Source: Symsagittifera roscoffensis (Eukaryota; Xenacoelomorpha; Acoela; Convolutidae). From it: a stretch of 64,000 nt of DNA. The notes below the pieces were generated by a model. It saw nothing but the letters and a program-made list of their open reading frames with translations. It did no database searches and was not told the origin of the DNA. Each line of letters opens with the position of its first letter. Position 1 is the stretch's first letter. A program made the position numbers and the translations under genes. Of this stretch, positions 43,301 to 54,600 are shown piece by piece. Where the stretch lies: the NCBI RefSeq assembly GCF_963678635.1, contig NC_087067.1:16569018-16633017 (forward strand), read 5' to 3'.

Positions 43301-44095
43301 AAAAAAGATTCAACCTAGTTTCTCCGGCTATTTGAACCAAATGTAACAGACTGGTGATAAAAAATAACTACGTTTATTTTTTTTGAAAAAAATGGTTATC
43401 ATAAAATTTCCATGTATGAAAAATTGTTTATCCTACAATTTCCATACATGAAAAAATGTTTATCCTAAAATTTCCATATATGAAAAAACGCTTATCCTAG
43501 AGTTTTTTTTTACAATTTTTTGAGTCTATGAAACTGTAGGAAATTGTAGGATAAGCACAAAATTCCAAAGGATATTCCAAAGATCTGCACAAGGAAACAT
43601 TAAGAACAGTCTTGAAAAAATTAGATGGAAAAAAACCTAGCTTCATTAATAAACAATATTCAATCTGCATGTAAACGGGTAGAATGGCTCGGCTACAACG
43701 TAAATAGTCAGTAAAGGCACATAGCCACTAATTCAAAAATCTGGCTTTTAAAAAACTCACTCCGCTTAAATAAGTCGAACAGTTGAGAAGTTCTCTGTGC
43801 TTCATACACTATCTTACATTAGATATACCAATGTTAGTGTAAAGGGCATCAGCATTAGGACCACTTCCAGGAAAGCGAAATCTACAGCTACTTTCAATCA
43901 AGTATTAACTAGTATCGGAAATAACTGAAAACAAACATCTCAATCGAAAGCTCCTACATTTATCCTACATTTTCCATACATGAAAAAATGTTTATCCTAA
44001 AATTTCCATATATGAAAAAACGCTTATCCTAGATTTTTTTTTAAATTTTCTGAGACTATGAAACTGTAGGAAATTGTAGGATAAGCTTTTTATCA
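40316..44095 (+). repeat. 1085-bp tandem array (three full units and a deleted fourth)
   Basis: Units start with ATATTCCAAAGATCTGCAC at 40316, 41402, 42487 and 43572. Each has about 400 bp from the gypsy RT C-terminal half (peptides RVEWLGYNVNSQ and EKLTPLKLIEQLRIFL), then a roughly 300-bp palindromic insert starting CCCGGGTCGAGATC and ending GACCCCGGGTTGACC. The last ~380 bp are AT-rich, with short repeats of TTTATCCTA.AATTTCCATA. Units differ by only a few percent. The fourth unit lacks the palindromic part. Confidence 0.93.
40733..40990. repeat. Palindromic CCGCTCAAA-rich insert (first of three)
   Basis: Built from many copies of the 9-mer CCGCTCAAA and its complement. Long inverted arms read AGCAAGATTTGAGCGGTTT and AAACCGCTCAAATCTTGCT around a T-rich loop near 40812-40830. 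It would form a strong hairpin. Further copies are at about 41815-42070 and 42900-43155, one per tandem unit. Confidence 0.85.
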
Positions 44096-44274
44096 TATAT
44101 GGAAAATGTAGGACAAGCATTTTTGGTCAACCAACGTTAAGATGCAGTTTACAATTTACAATCTACAATTTACAGAAGTAATTAACCGTTCTCAAATCAA
44201 GTAAGATCTTTTTCGATGTCTTGACCAAAAACAATGTGAGCGATTTTTGTCAAATGCTCGAGCAAAATAACCAC

Positions 44275-44640
44275 TGGAAAATATGTAAGATTTGAGCGGT
44301 TTGAGCGGTTTTTTCAGACAATTACGCTCAAAATCTTGCTTCAAAATGAGCGGTTTGAGCGGTTTTTGAACGGTTTATCTTAAAAAATCGCTCAAAAACC
44401 GCGCAAGATTTGAATGGTTTTTGAGCGGTTTATCTAAAAAACCGCTCAAAAATCGCGCAAGATTTGAACGGTTTTTGAGCGGTTTATCTAAAATGTTTTA
44501 GATAAACCGCTCAACCGCTCAAATTTTGCGCGGTTTTTGAGCGGTTTTTTAAAATAAACCGTTCAAGAACCGCTCAAAACGCTCATTTTGAAGCAAAATT
44601 TTGAGCGTAATTGTCTAAAAAACCGCTCAAATCTTGCTTT
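44275..44640. repeat. Large CCGCTCAAA inverted repeat
   Basis: About 365 bp made almost entirely of TTTGAGCGGTTT and AAACCGCTCAAA in two facing arms, centred near 44495 (GATAAACCGCTC after TAAAATGTTTTA). It is related to, but longer than, the hairpins in the tandem array and is directly followed by the gypsy RNase H remnant. Confidence 0.85.
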
Positions 44641-45060
44641 CAAATTAGGTAAAAAATCTCGACTCGGGTATGACTCGTCAACCTTCGGGTTAAGAGAAGC
44701 ACAAGGACAAATCAAAGAAGCCGACTGGGTAGCAATTGTGTACAGTTCATTAGAAGGGAAGTTAACGTTAAACAAACTCGAGTTACAAGTAAAAATTTGA
44801 AAATCACTTTATACGGGGCAAATTTTACCGTCACCACAGATCAGATCAGCAAGGGCTGATCAGCGCTTTAAACACAGGCGAAAGATCAGACACCAGCCAT
44901 TGTAGGCTTACAAGATATACCGATTGAACTCATTCACCGTTCACGTCAAGAACATAGCGGGAACAAAAAAGAGTTTATTAGACTACGTGTTTGAAATCTG
45001 GTGGGATTAGCGTTAACCCCAGCGAGTATAATAAACAATTTGTTGACACTTATCATAAGC
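44640..45060 (+). pseudogene. RNase H fragment of the ruined gypsy
   Basis: Peptides SRLGYDSSTFGLREAQGQIKE (RNase H start, with Asp) and WVAIVYSSLEGKLTLNKLELQ (the S...NELEL block) are followed by TVHVKNIAGTKKSLLDYV (the end motif H.AG.K..LADY) near 44935-44990. The frame is open to about 44800 and broken thereafter. Confidence 0.7.
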
Positions 45061-45079
45061 CCACAAGAAGACGGTCAAT

Positions 45080-45770
45080 TGCCCTAATTGATGAAGTACA
45101 CAGACACCTCCGATGAAAATTGGTCATATCAATCAGTTCTTATTCGTCATCAGATGATCAACATCCTTTTTGACTGCTTATTCCTGTCTACAATCGCCTC
45201 ATGGCAAAGATGGTGGTGTTTGTTCCAAAAGTTGCACTGAGGAAGATTCCCATTAGCAAAATGCCTCATAAAGCCAGCCCAATTTTTTTTATCATTCAAA
45301 AAGTATCGTGGTCTTGAGCTTAACATTAAAAATTTGTTTCACCAGTGATCTTTATCAAAAAATTATAGGGTTTAAATATACTCATTTTGGGTAATTTTGG
45401 ATCATTAACGCGCGATATATTTCGAGCTATTAACGCGTAAGCGGGGGTTCAATCCGTCTTACAAATCGTTTCAAATTGGTTGAAGGAAACTTATTTGCCA
45501 TCATTGTTTTGTTACTACCCGGGTCGAGATTGGGGTCTTTTATTTCGACCTCTGCGACCCATATCGCGTATGTTGCGACCATTGCGACTCAAAATGAGTA
45601 TGTCGCGACTTTTTGAACAATTAACTGATATATTTTCTGTCACATATTTTGATCGTTTTCCACTAGGAAGAGATTGACTAAAAATGACCGCCATACGACA
45701 CCTCAAAAAATTAAATTCGTTTTGACACCCAAAAGTTGAAGCCCAGATAGACCCGGGCTAATGTGCTCGA
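45080..45770. other. Degenerate stretch, nothing firm
   Basis: No convincing gene. The start may be a remnant of the gypsy spacer or integrase. CCCGGGTCGAGAT recurs near 45519, as in the palindromic insert, so another piece of that element may lie here. Confidence 0.35.
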
Positions 45771-45773
45771 CTC

Positions 45774-45975
45774 ATGACTAGACCGAAATGGTCAAACGAT
45801 GTCCGTTTTCGACTTTTTCAGTCGAACGATGACCAGACAATGTTCGACTTTGTTCGACTTTGCTCTACTTTGTTTTACTATACTGGACGTGGTTCGACCC
45901 TGTTTGACTTTTTTCGGTTTTGTTCGACTTTACCAGACATTATTCAACTTTCTGTAACTTTGCTTAACTTGATCG
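45774..45975. repeat. TTCGACTTT-type minisatellite
   Basis: About 200 bp with roughly a dozen imperfect copies of a (G)TTCGACTTT(G) motif at irregular spacing, for example GTTCGACTTTGTTCGACTTT near 45842. Reading frames across it are artefacts of the repeat. Confidence 0.75.
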
Positions 45976-46690
45976 GAAATTTTTAGCTTTTACCGGGAAT
46001 AAGTCAAAACCATTACTCGGAGATCCTGAATTACAACGAAACTCGGACATCATTTGACCGTTTCTGTCAAAACATGTGTCAGAAACCTCAGCCTGGGCAG
46101 CCGCAAAATATACACAAAAAAAAAATCTCAAACAAAAAAAATCACTTTTATTCATTTACATTCATTTTTTTCATGTTATTACTGCTCTAGAGTCCTTAAC
46201 AGGCAGTTCGATTATTCAAGGCTTTGCCCTGAAACGAGCAGTCTTGTTCACTTTACATTCATTCCGTGCAAAGACACGCAGTTCACAGTAAAGTTCGTTG
46301 ACAACCTGCCAGTCATGTGTAACGATGCTTGACTTCTCCATCATTCTTTCTTGTTAGGAAAAATTTAGGCCGATTTTGCCACGACACTTTTGTTTTATAT
46401 TTTCTATTATACCAGTTATTCTGCAGTGATTAATTGAGTCTTGATTTTCAGTCTTTTTACTCGAGCGCTTTCGCGGTGATTTTACATCCTGAAGACAAAG
46501 TTCGTTTCCAGCTTCAACGATCTGACTAAAAAAACAATGAAACAGAATTCTATTCTAATTATAAGTAATCGATGTTAGTAAGTAATCAAATTTTTAAGTA
46601 ACAATTTTATAAACTGACTTCAAAAGAAATAGTTATTTTTGACCACAGTCAAGTTGCGTCCATTGTGGCAGATTTATGACCTGTGGTGTG
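45976..46690. other. 3' flank of the host-like gene
   Basis: Downstream (minus strand) of the stop codon at 46691. AT-rich with several AATAAA-like hexamers on the minus strand, so it may hold the 3' UTR and poly(A) site. No gene seen. Confidence 0.4.
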
Positions 46691-48285
46691 TTATTTTTCT
46701 AGTGGATTGATTTTTATGCATACTCGGAACGATGAAGGAAAATCAAGAAACCGTGATTCCCATTCAGTTTCAGGAGGCCATTCGTTATGCGGAGAAGAGT
46801 CATTATAGACAAATGGATCATTGTCTCCGACCGAATAATCTATGCACCACCTCCCTTCTTCTGTTTTGTATATGAACATATTACCGCCTGTCATCTTGTA
46901 GACACAACTGTGTTCGTGCTGCGTTTCCTCGTACACTGCATATAATCCAAGACAGTGACGAGAAAAGAAATGATAGTTTTCAATGCATTCAACCGATGCG
47001 GTTATGATGATTTCGTCCTCGAACTTTGACCGGTCTAAAGCTGCCCAAGGCTGGCTCGTAAAATCTTTGACATCATCTAAACTGTCAAGCGTATAGAAGC
47101 AATCGGCGGGAAACGAATCTGCATACTTCACCCACTCTCCTCCTTCACTGAAGTATTCCCAGCCACTCAGTGGAGGCATTTCTCTAAGTTCTTCAGTATT
47201 TTCACGAGGTATGTTTCGTAACATACATTTAGGATCATCATCAGTTCTTCGTACGTTAGGAGAACAAAACCAGGCGTTACCAGATGACCTGTATAGGAAA
47301 AATATTTCGTAGAGATTCTTGCAACATGATCTAAATTTTCTAGCGAAAAAAATAGTTTCATGACCAGTTGTTTGCACAAACTTTGTGTGACTCAACCAAT
47401 CGGGGAAGATTACAGAGTATTTGACTGGCCCAAATCTTACTTTATTTTTGAATTTTTCTGTTTCGTCAAACCAAATTCTTCGACATGAATTGTCAGAAAC
47501 TACATCTCCGTCTCTGTCTTTGTAAAACAACTCTGTCACTTTCTTCCTTTCATATCCTCGAAAGCCTAGTATGAGTAAAGTGGCGTCTTTTTTCTCATCA
47601 GGCAACAATGCAGCGTCGCACTTTATTTCAAAGTTCATTGGAAGCTCTTTATTTGCACATGTGTATTTCTTGCCTTCCGAAATGTAAGGATATAAACATT
47701 TCAAAATTTTGTTCTTCATTGATTTCAATTCAAAATTCTTAGTGTCTTTATTCAGGCTGAAAACTCCCACTTTGACATTACCGTGGTACTCAAGAAAGTC
47801 ATGGCAGTCACGTTCAAGTTCGTTTGCAATTGTTCTTTGCTTGTCGTCATCAAGAACATAAAATGGTTCCATCGTTTTGCTTTCTTCGTCATAGGACAAA
47901 CTGCAAACTTTCGCCAAAACTATAATCTGAAAAGCTGTTTCAACTTCTTTTAGGTTTTCTAAACTTTTGCCTTGACCTTTAGCGTATTCGTATGCAGTTA
48001 GAGCATCATCCTCGGCCGCACGAAACTTCATAATAGCTTCAGCGACTTGCTTGTTTTCCAAACAATTAATGGCAGTCAATACTTTCTTGCCGGCCGTTTT
48101 CAAGGGAGTTGAAAGAATGATTTTAACCATTTTTTTGATATCCTCCAGAGTCTTTTTCATTTGAGCGAGAGTAAGTGCCGTTAAATCCATGGAAGAAAAT
48201 GAGCTGCCAATTCCTATCACATGGTAGGAAAACTCGATCATTGCTATGTAGCTCAAACTGTAGGCTAATTTCTGTGCGGTTTCCC
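46691..48285 (-). CDS. Unidentified host-like gene, last coding exon
   Basis: Open for 1595 nt on the minus strand to TAA at 46691. It is preceded by a good acceptor (TTTGTTTCAG, AG at 48286-48287), so the ATG at 48298 lies in intron sequence and is not the start. With the micro-exon (49536-49550) and first exon (58494-58626) the gene encodes 580 residues. The N-terminal third is helical (KKTLEDIKKMVK, AEAIMKFRAAEDDAL), like a helical bundle. The C-terminal part is rich in aromatic residues and Cys, with two similar segments around SGWEYFSEGGEWV and YKTEEGRWCIDYS, possibly beta-repeats. No signal peptide or membrane segment. I do not recognise the family. Intact frame and clean splice sites suggest a working gene. 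Confidence 0.75.
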
Positions 48286-48854
48286 CTGAAACAAACATTC
48301 ATTTATTCATTTAATTTAACCACGCTGAAAAATTTGTTTGACCTCCAAAATTTTTATTCACCAGACATGCCCGAATGTAGTCAAATTTGATGGGAAAAAA
48401 GATAAATAGTTAGTTTGCTCAAAGGCTGAACACAAACTGCTTTGCCGGTGACAGAGGGGTAGATTAGCTTTGTTTTTTTTTTTAAAAAAAGGTTCAAGAA
48501 GTAAATTGCAAGTAAATTGGCGTAGTTGCAGTCACATTTCAAACATTTAGTCTCTAATTAGTCTGAGCTAACGTTCGCAGGTAGCGCGAAAAAAAATTTG
48601 AAACTTAACGTTTCTCACTTTGTCGCTTTAATCATAAAGTTTATCTGCTAAAATTGTTAAATGAGTAGATGTTTGATAATCTTCAAGGGCATCTTAAATG
48701 TTCTAAATCCACAACTTTTCTGAAATTTGTTTAGGATGCCCTTGAAGAATATCAGACATACGTTTGAGTAACCAAGGTTTTTGTCACTTGTGTTCGGTCA
48801 CGAAATCAATCCAAAAATTTTGAGAAAGTATGATTCAAAAAATTAATGTTTTTG

Positions 48855-49012
48855 ATTTACGGAAAAATGCTAGTCGTACAATTTCCATATATGAAAAATC
48901 ACTTATCTTAGACCTTTCATGCATTTTTCTGTAGTTGGGGAATTGCATGAAAAGTGAATGATTAGCATTTTTCCATATACGAAAATTGTATGAGTAGATT
49001 TTTTGGTTAACC
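48855..49012. repeat. Palindromic, MITE-like repeat in the host-gene intron
   Basis: Arms read AAAATGCTAGTCGTACAATT and, inverted, AATTGTATGAGTAGATTTT, with inner arms around CTTATC/TGATTAG and TTTCATGCA/TGCATGAAA. It resembles the TTTATCCTACAATTTCCATA tracts of the 1085-bp array and ends at CCCGGGT, the same end motif as the palindromic insert there. It lies in the second intron (48286-49535). Confidence 0.6.
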
Positions 49013-49535
49013 CGGGTATGTTGACCAATTTGATTTGCCGACCCTTGTCAATTTTTTTGTCAGAAATATTTTTGTAGAAGCATGCCAAAAAGTGTTTTAA
49101 GTCAAAAACATAAGCTTATGATATGCCTGCTGGCTTATTTGCTTTATTCGTTTTCAATTAAATTTTAAAAACGAAATCGTGCAAAGTAGTTTTTGTTTTC
49201 GAGAATATTTGAATCACTAGTCACAAAGTTTTAATATGATATTCAATCTAACTCAATTCTGATTCGTATTTGGGTTTCTTGAGCTTGCGTGAAAAAAGTC
49301 CAAAAAAATTAAAACACACCGAAAACAAAAATTTTCACAGCTTTCAGAGGTCGGAAGAAAGAATCCTATAGCAAGATATTATTAAAGGCGAGCAATCTTG
49401 TAGATAAATAAAAAAAAACCTGCAAACAAACAAACTAAAGAAACATAAGGAAATTCAAATTTTAACCTAAAATTGAGCTCAAAGCATCGATAACTACAGA
49501 TAGTAGAAAAAAAGGCAGCATAAAAGTTTACTTAC

Positions 49536-49550
49536 AAAGTCGAAATTTGT
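49536..49550 (-). CDS. 15-nt micro-exon of the host-like gene
   Basis: On the minus strand TTTTTTCTCCAG precedes ACAAATTTCGACTTT, which is followed by GTAAGT. Both flanks are strong splice sites. The length (15 nt) preserves the phase-1 joint between the first and last exons, adding DKFRL and turning the junction into LPDKFRLWETAQ. An identical 15-mer with the same splice sites occurs at 60511-60525. That conservation, in otherwise diverged flanks, supports a real exon. Confidence 0.65.
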
Positions 49551-50237
49551 CTGGAGAAAAAACCCATCCCAAGCACAAACATTCTGTCATCCTCTTCAAA
49601 AATAAACATAAATTAGCAAAAAATAAAACACAAATTTGCTAAAATTTGACGCAAAAAAAAATAATTTGTGATTTAGAAAAGGATTTGCTAAGGTAAATAA
49701 GACTGTAAACAACTGATTAGTGAATAAACCCATTCTCTGACAGGAACTAAAACTTTTAAAACTTTTTCATCAGTTCTCTGTTAAATTCTGTTTCTAAAAA
49801 ATCATAATTAAAAGTGATATTTTCTCGGAAGAACTCAAGAAATTTTCCTGACTGAAATCAACAATAAACTGATCGAAGAAGAACAAACATAAAAAAATTC
49901 AAGTTTTACACGGAGAGGTTGCTCGATTTTTTCAAGCGCAGCTTGGATTTACAGCCTTACAAAACGAATAAAACAAACGAACACAAATTTACCGTAAGTT
50001 TTGCTGTGAAATAAAGTATTCGAAGCAATTGATAAAATAATCTCTATGTCATTATGGAACGTTATCAAAAAGTCAAGAGAAGCTTTTAGCCAGTAATAAT
50101 CAAAAGCAATTAGATAAATTGTCTGATTGATTGCGCATCGAAACGAGTACTTATCGCATGAAAAGACTCAAAAGTAGGGATTCAAGATGATCAATGATTC
50201 TTTTAAATTAACCAAATACCCCTTTTCAGTTGTTTTC

Positions 50238-50242
50238 TGTCT
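50238..50242. repeat. Target-site duplication CTGTC (left)
   Basis: CTGTC directly precedes the 5' LTR and is repeated at 57169-57173 after the 3' LTR. Five base pairs is the usual size for Ty3/gypsy insertions. Confidence 0.92.
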
Positions 50243-50517
50243 GTGGTGGTAGTGAGTGGACCACCTAAGATAGAGGACGTTATACCATTTTGTTATCGAT
50301 GTTAGAGATCATTTGAATAACACTAATTAAAGACCTGTCAATCATGTCGATTGTTCTAACAACTTGATGGTGCTTAAAATTAAGACTCACTCTTCGTTAG
50401 CTATTGCAAGATTATAGTTATCTTCTATTCATTGATCCATATCTACTTACTAAACTTTACTATTAATTCAACTATATTATTAGTTTAGTTTTCAGATAAG
50501 ATTTAGGGATTATCACA
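50243..50517 (+). repeat. 5' LTR of the intronic gypsy
   Basis: 275 bp, starts TGTGGTGGTAGTGAGTGG and ends GGGATTATCACA. It pairs with 56895-57168. Confidence 0.95.
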
Positions 50518-52112
50518 TGGCGCAGCCAGCAGTTTCTACTTCTGAAGATAGGATGGAACAGCTAGGTGTCCCTTCATTCTGGGGTAAACCGTCAGCCGAA
50601 CCTCCTTAACCTTGGGAGGTGTAGATAGGCCAATTTTTCCTCGCCGTATCACTCAAGGAAAATTGTGACCCGAATCTCCTACTAACAGAACCGGCAGCAG
50701 TATACGACGACGCCCCCCCCCCCACAAGACCTGAACCGATTCCAAATTCAGAAACGGCGGAAGAAGCGGATAGCAGAGCCGCAAGAAACGAAGCGGCACT
50801 CAGGAAAACAAACGAGGCGAACGAAGAACGAAGAAAGAAGGGACCCAAAATAAGTCCAAACGTATACTATCATGAAGCAGATGCAAGGATAAAGTTGAGG
50901 CTATTGTTCGCCTTGGGAAACGAAGGGAAGAAAAGATTCCTCCAGCAACATGCACATGTCAATCAAAACACAGTAAAATTCAAATTTTTTCACGACTCTT
51001 GCGAACTACTACTCAAACGTGAAAAGAATTATATCATCGAAAGGATGCAAATCTACAACGTATCACACGGGGACAGGGAAAGCCTCGAATCATTTTATCT
51101 TCGCCTAGCAGGACAAGCTTCAAAATGTGGATGGACAGAGGACATAGAAAAGAAAGTCATTCGCGACATATTCATTGCCAAAATGAGATTCTCTGACATA
51201 CAAAGAGAACTTTGCATTAGACCAGAAGCCACAGTAGACGATACTCTCAAATCGGCATTACTTCAGGAGAAAGGATACGTGACAGCGAATACCCTCCAAA
51301 AGCAGAACCCGTCTACAACGAGCAATTCAGCGAATTTCACAAACTCATCTAACCAGTTTCGGGTTAAACAAGAACCACTGATGTCCATCCAATCGAAGAA
51401 CAATGTCCAAAACAGAATGAACAGAGCGCTAGGGAAAGAAAATTTTAAATCTAAAAACCAACAAGACCAGCCGAACATTCAATCTAAACCATGTTTTTTC
51501 TGTGGGAGAAGATTCACATCTGAACACAAAGCCAAATGCCAAGCCAGAGGAGCAACATGCAGGAATTGTGGAAAAAAGGGACATTTTACTAAATGCTGCA
51601 ACAGTAATCAAGTTGCAAACGTCGATCAACCAGAATCGGGCGAAGAAGAGGACTGCAACTTCATAGAATCAGACAATGAAGAGAACTACTCAGTCCTAAA
51701 AATCGCGGAAACATCAGTACAAACGGAAACAGTCGAGAATCTAGAAGTAATCAACTCTGCAACCGGGAAAACTAAGTGTCTAAGAACAACGCTAAAAACA
51801 AGAGGTTCATTATTTAGCGCCACTATTGACACTGGAAGTCCAGCATCATTTGTAAACAAACGCACAGCAGTAACTCTGTTAGCGAAAGACCCCAACGCAA
51901 AGATTACATCACTAGATAAGAATCCGTTATCCACAACGTACGTCGACTACAACCATAAACCGATAAAACTCTTCGGAATACTGGAAATCGATATCTTCGA
52001 GAACCAGATGTCTATTAGGTTTAGAGATCCAACCAGAACTGGGGATAGTAACAACTCAACTCAAACCGCCCAAAAGTTCAGTAAATACAATTTCAGAAGA
52101 GCAAGGAAATGA
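50517..52112 (+). pseudogene. gag: gag and protease of the intronic gypsy
   Basis: One frame runs from an ATG at 50517, whose A is the last base of the LTR, to 52112, with only two in-frame stops (TAA 50607-50609, TAG 50622-50624). An 11-C run at 50713-50723 keeps the frame. The capsid-like helical region is about 50880-51290. Zinc fingers follow: CFFCGRRF...H...C (about 51490-51540), and CRNCGKKGHFTKCC (about 51560-51600), a CCHC knuckle. The protease has an intact IDTGSPASFV at about 51825-51855. Gag and protease are thus in one frame. A frameshift follows before RT. Confidence 0.88.
50518..50535 (+). other. Primer-binding site
   Basis: TGGCGCAGCCAGCAG starts directly after the LTR. The initial TGG fits the CCA end of a tRNA. 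I cannot say which tRNA primes it. Confidence 0.7.
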
Positions 52113-53525
52113 ATCAGCCGAATTGATTTTCTGGAAGAACAAGTTTATCAAAAAATACAATGATGTATTCCAAAGATTGGGGCACTCAAATATCACAAGG
52201 TATTCAATTCATTCAAATCACCATTGATTCATATTCAGAAAAAAGGCAGAAGAGTACCAATTCATACTCAAACCAAAGTAGGAGCAGAAATTAGGAAACT
52301 CATAAGAGAAGGCCACATAGTAAAACTTGAAAAATGCACAAGTGATCATTTTGTAGCCCCAGTAGTCATAACAGCAAAAAGGATGGCACAGTGAAACTAG
52401 CAATGGACGCAAAACCGATGAATTCACAGATTTACAAAAACAGATTTCAGATGCCAAATCTACTAGAACTCCTCGATTCAGCAGCTCAAATAATAACAGC
52501 CAAGACAGAAGAGGCACAGTCTGGTTCACGTCTCTAGATCTAAATTACGCATTTAGCCAAATACCGTTAGATGAATCCGTGAGCAAACACTGTAACTTCA
52601 ATATAGTATGCGGGGAATTCACCGGAACGTACAGATTCAAAACCGCATTTTATGAACTAACAGACATGCCAAAAACATTCCAGAAGTCAATGAACAACAC
52701 AATCCAAGGAATCCAAGGAGTTTTCTGTTTTTTAGACGATATTTCAATAGTATCAAAAGATTCAGTCACGAAACACAATGAAATACTTAACAACGTTCTG
52801 TCAAGATTAGACAATGAAGGATTTGCACTAAAACTCAGCAAATGCGAATTTTCAACAACCAAATTAACCTGGCTGGGATTCGAGATAGATGAGACAGGAG
52901 TAAGATCAAAACACTCGAAGATAGAAGCAGTAATGGCACTACAACCGCCAAAATCTCAGAAAAAACTGAGATCATTCATAGGCATATTAAATCACATGTC
53001 CAGATTCTTACCCAACCTTCAAAAACACACCGAACCACTCCGACCCTCACTGAAGGCAGATAACAAAGAAAAATTCATTTGGAGTGAAGAAGCAAACAAT
53101 GCATTCCAAAAGATCCTGGAAATAATCGCTAATATAACAAAAATGCACCATTACGATGCCACCAAACAGTTCAGGATCAAGTGTGACGCCAGTCACAAAG
53201 GATTGGGAGCTGCGTTAGAGCAAGAGTTCGAACCAGACAATTGGGTACCAATCGCATTCACATCAAGATTTTTGAACGCAGCTTAACAAAAGTACAGCAG
53301 TAACGAACTCGAACTACTCGCGGTAGTATGGTCATGTGAATTTTTTAGAAATTACTTATCGGGGAACCAATTCCAAATTTTAACCGATCACAAAGCCATA
53401 ATTACAGTATTAACAGAAAATCGGGTTAACAAAACATATCAATCCAGACTGACCAGATTGGCAGACAGAATGTTACCATTCGAATATACAGTTTCTCACA
53501 TCGCAGGAGCTAAATAGGATTGGCA
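52113..53525 (+). pseudogene. pol: RT and RNase H of the intronic gypsy
   Basis: The start (52113-52520) is broken by frameshifts. From about 52530 it reads TSLDLNYAFSQIPLD (motif A), FYELTDMPKTFQ (motif B) and FLDD at 52729-52740 (motif C, Phe in place of the more common Tyr), then LRSFIGILNHMSRFL. RNase H has CDASHKGLGAALEQ (about 53183), then TAA 53284-53286 in NAA*QKYSSNELELL, then ILTDHKAI and the end motif HIAGAK before a frame change near 53515. Otherwise typical of the family. Confidence 0.88.
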
Positions 53526-54600
53526 GATTACTTATCAAGAAGTACCAAATTCGAGGCACCACCTACATCAAAATACGATGAACAGTTTGTAGTCAAAGCC
53601 ATTGAAAACTTTGACGAGGCATGCAGGGTGATCAACACTCCAGCATCGACCAAAGAAATCGTGAAAATTCTGTTAGCCAAGGCCCATCTAGAGGAAAACA
53701 GGATAAATTCAAAGGAACTCATATTAGTTGGGAAGAGGAACGAACGAAAACACCCAGTTTCCGAAGCACCGCAAGGGGGCGTCGATAATTCTTTAAAAAT
53801 TTTTCTCCATCAGACCTTCGATGCAGAACCGCCAAAACTAATAAAACATCCGATACAGAAGGAACATGTATTAACCAATCAAAAGTAGATATGCAAATTT
53901 TCAAGCATCTGCAAGAGGGCGCATCGTCATGCGGAATTGACACTATTCAATCAGATCAATTTATGCACATTCACATCCCTCAAGTACAGATCCGAAATCT
54001 ACGCGGCAAAACTGCCAAGCAATCAAAACGAAATATGCAAATGCACAACTCACCACGATAGGGCGGAAATTCACGCGGTGTAATATTAAACCAATCAAAT
54101 TCGTCAAATTTTAATTTATTCACAACATCGTCAAATCTAAACAGTTCACCACGAGAGGGCGATGTAACAAAATCCAACCAATCAGAGGCAGCGGAGTTAT
54201 ATTCAGCCAAAAATGTACAGAAATCATTGTCTCCGACTTTAAACTGAAACCTCATCAACTCAAATAAAACCAAAATAAGTACAACAATACCAAAATTTCA
54301 GAGAAAAATGAGCAAATTTAATCTACCATCAATAAAGCAGATGGAAAACCCAATCGGAGAAAGAAATAGAACAGAAACAAGACAGACAGTGGAGATGATA
54401 ACCGAGAGCAGGAAAAGGAAAAGGATCACTATCACAAACAGAAACAAGACGAGCTATGCTAGAATGCTGGCAAACTTCAGAACAAACAGATTGAAAAGGA
54501 CAGTGAGGGTCAACATGATAGCAAGCAAAAATGAAAAGAAGAAAACACAGGAAGCTCCAGTGAACACACACAAGAAATCCTTCACGAAAGGCCTTCATAA
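53520..54600 (+). pseudogene. Spacer between RNase H and integrase (intronic gypsy)
   Basis: Begins with the last RNase H residues (ADYLSR) in a new frame, open to 53888, then is decayed to about 54307. It re-opens at 54308-54796 with a basic, Lys/Arg-rich segment. No domain recognised apart from the RNase H end and, near the 3' side, the lead-in to the integrase. Confidence 0.55.

Larger units (their letters stand above)
39257..45080 (+). mobile_element. Ruined Ty3/gypsy element with amplified interior
   Basis: Pieces of one gypsy-type element in the correct order on the + strand: a gag zinc-finger piece (39300-39555), RT N-terminal half (39860-40315), RT C-terminal half repeated in tandem (40316-43955) and RNase H (44640-45060). 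It resembles the intact-length gypsy at 50243-57168 but is far more decayed. No LTRs were found. Confidence 0.72.

Noticed and set aside
40733-44640. CRISPR array or integron-like repeats
   Set aside because: The repeats are hairpins of one 9-mer without spacers of constant length, in eukaryotic DNA.
46691-48298. Host-like gene as a single-exon gene starting at ATG 48298
   Set aside because: The ATG lies within a pyrimidine-rich acceptor (TTTGTTTCAG), and the upstream micro-exon and first exon join in phase with a better N-terminus.
49536-49550. Larger exon through the micro-exon region (frame with ATG near 49580)
   Set aside because: The upstream part differs in frame between the two duplicated copies, while the 15-mer and its splice signals are identical.
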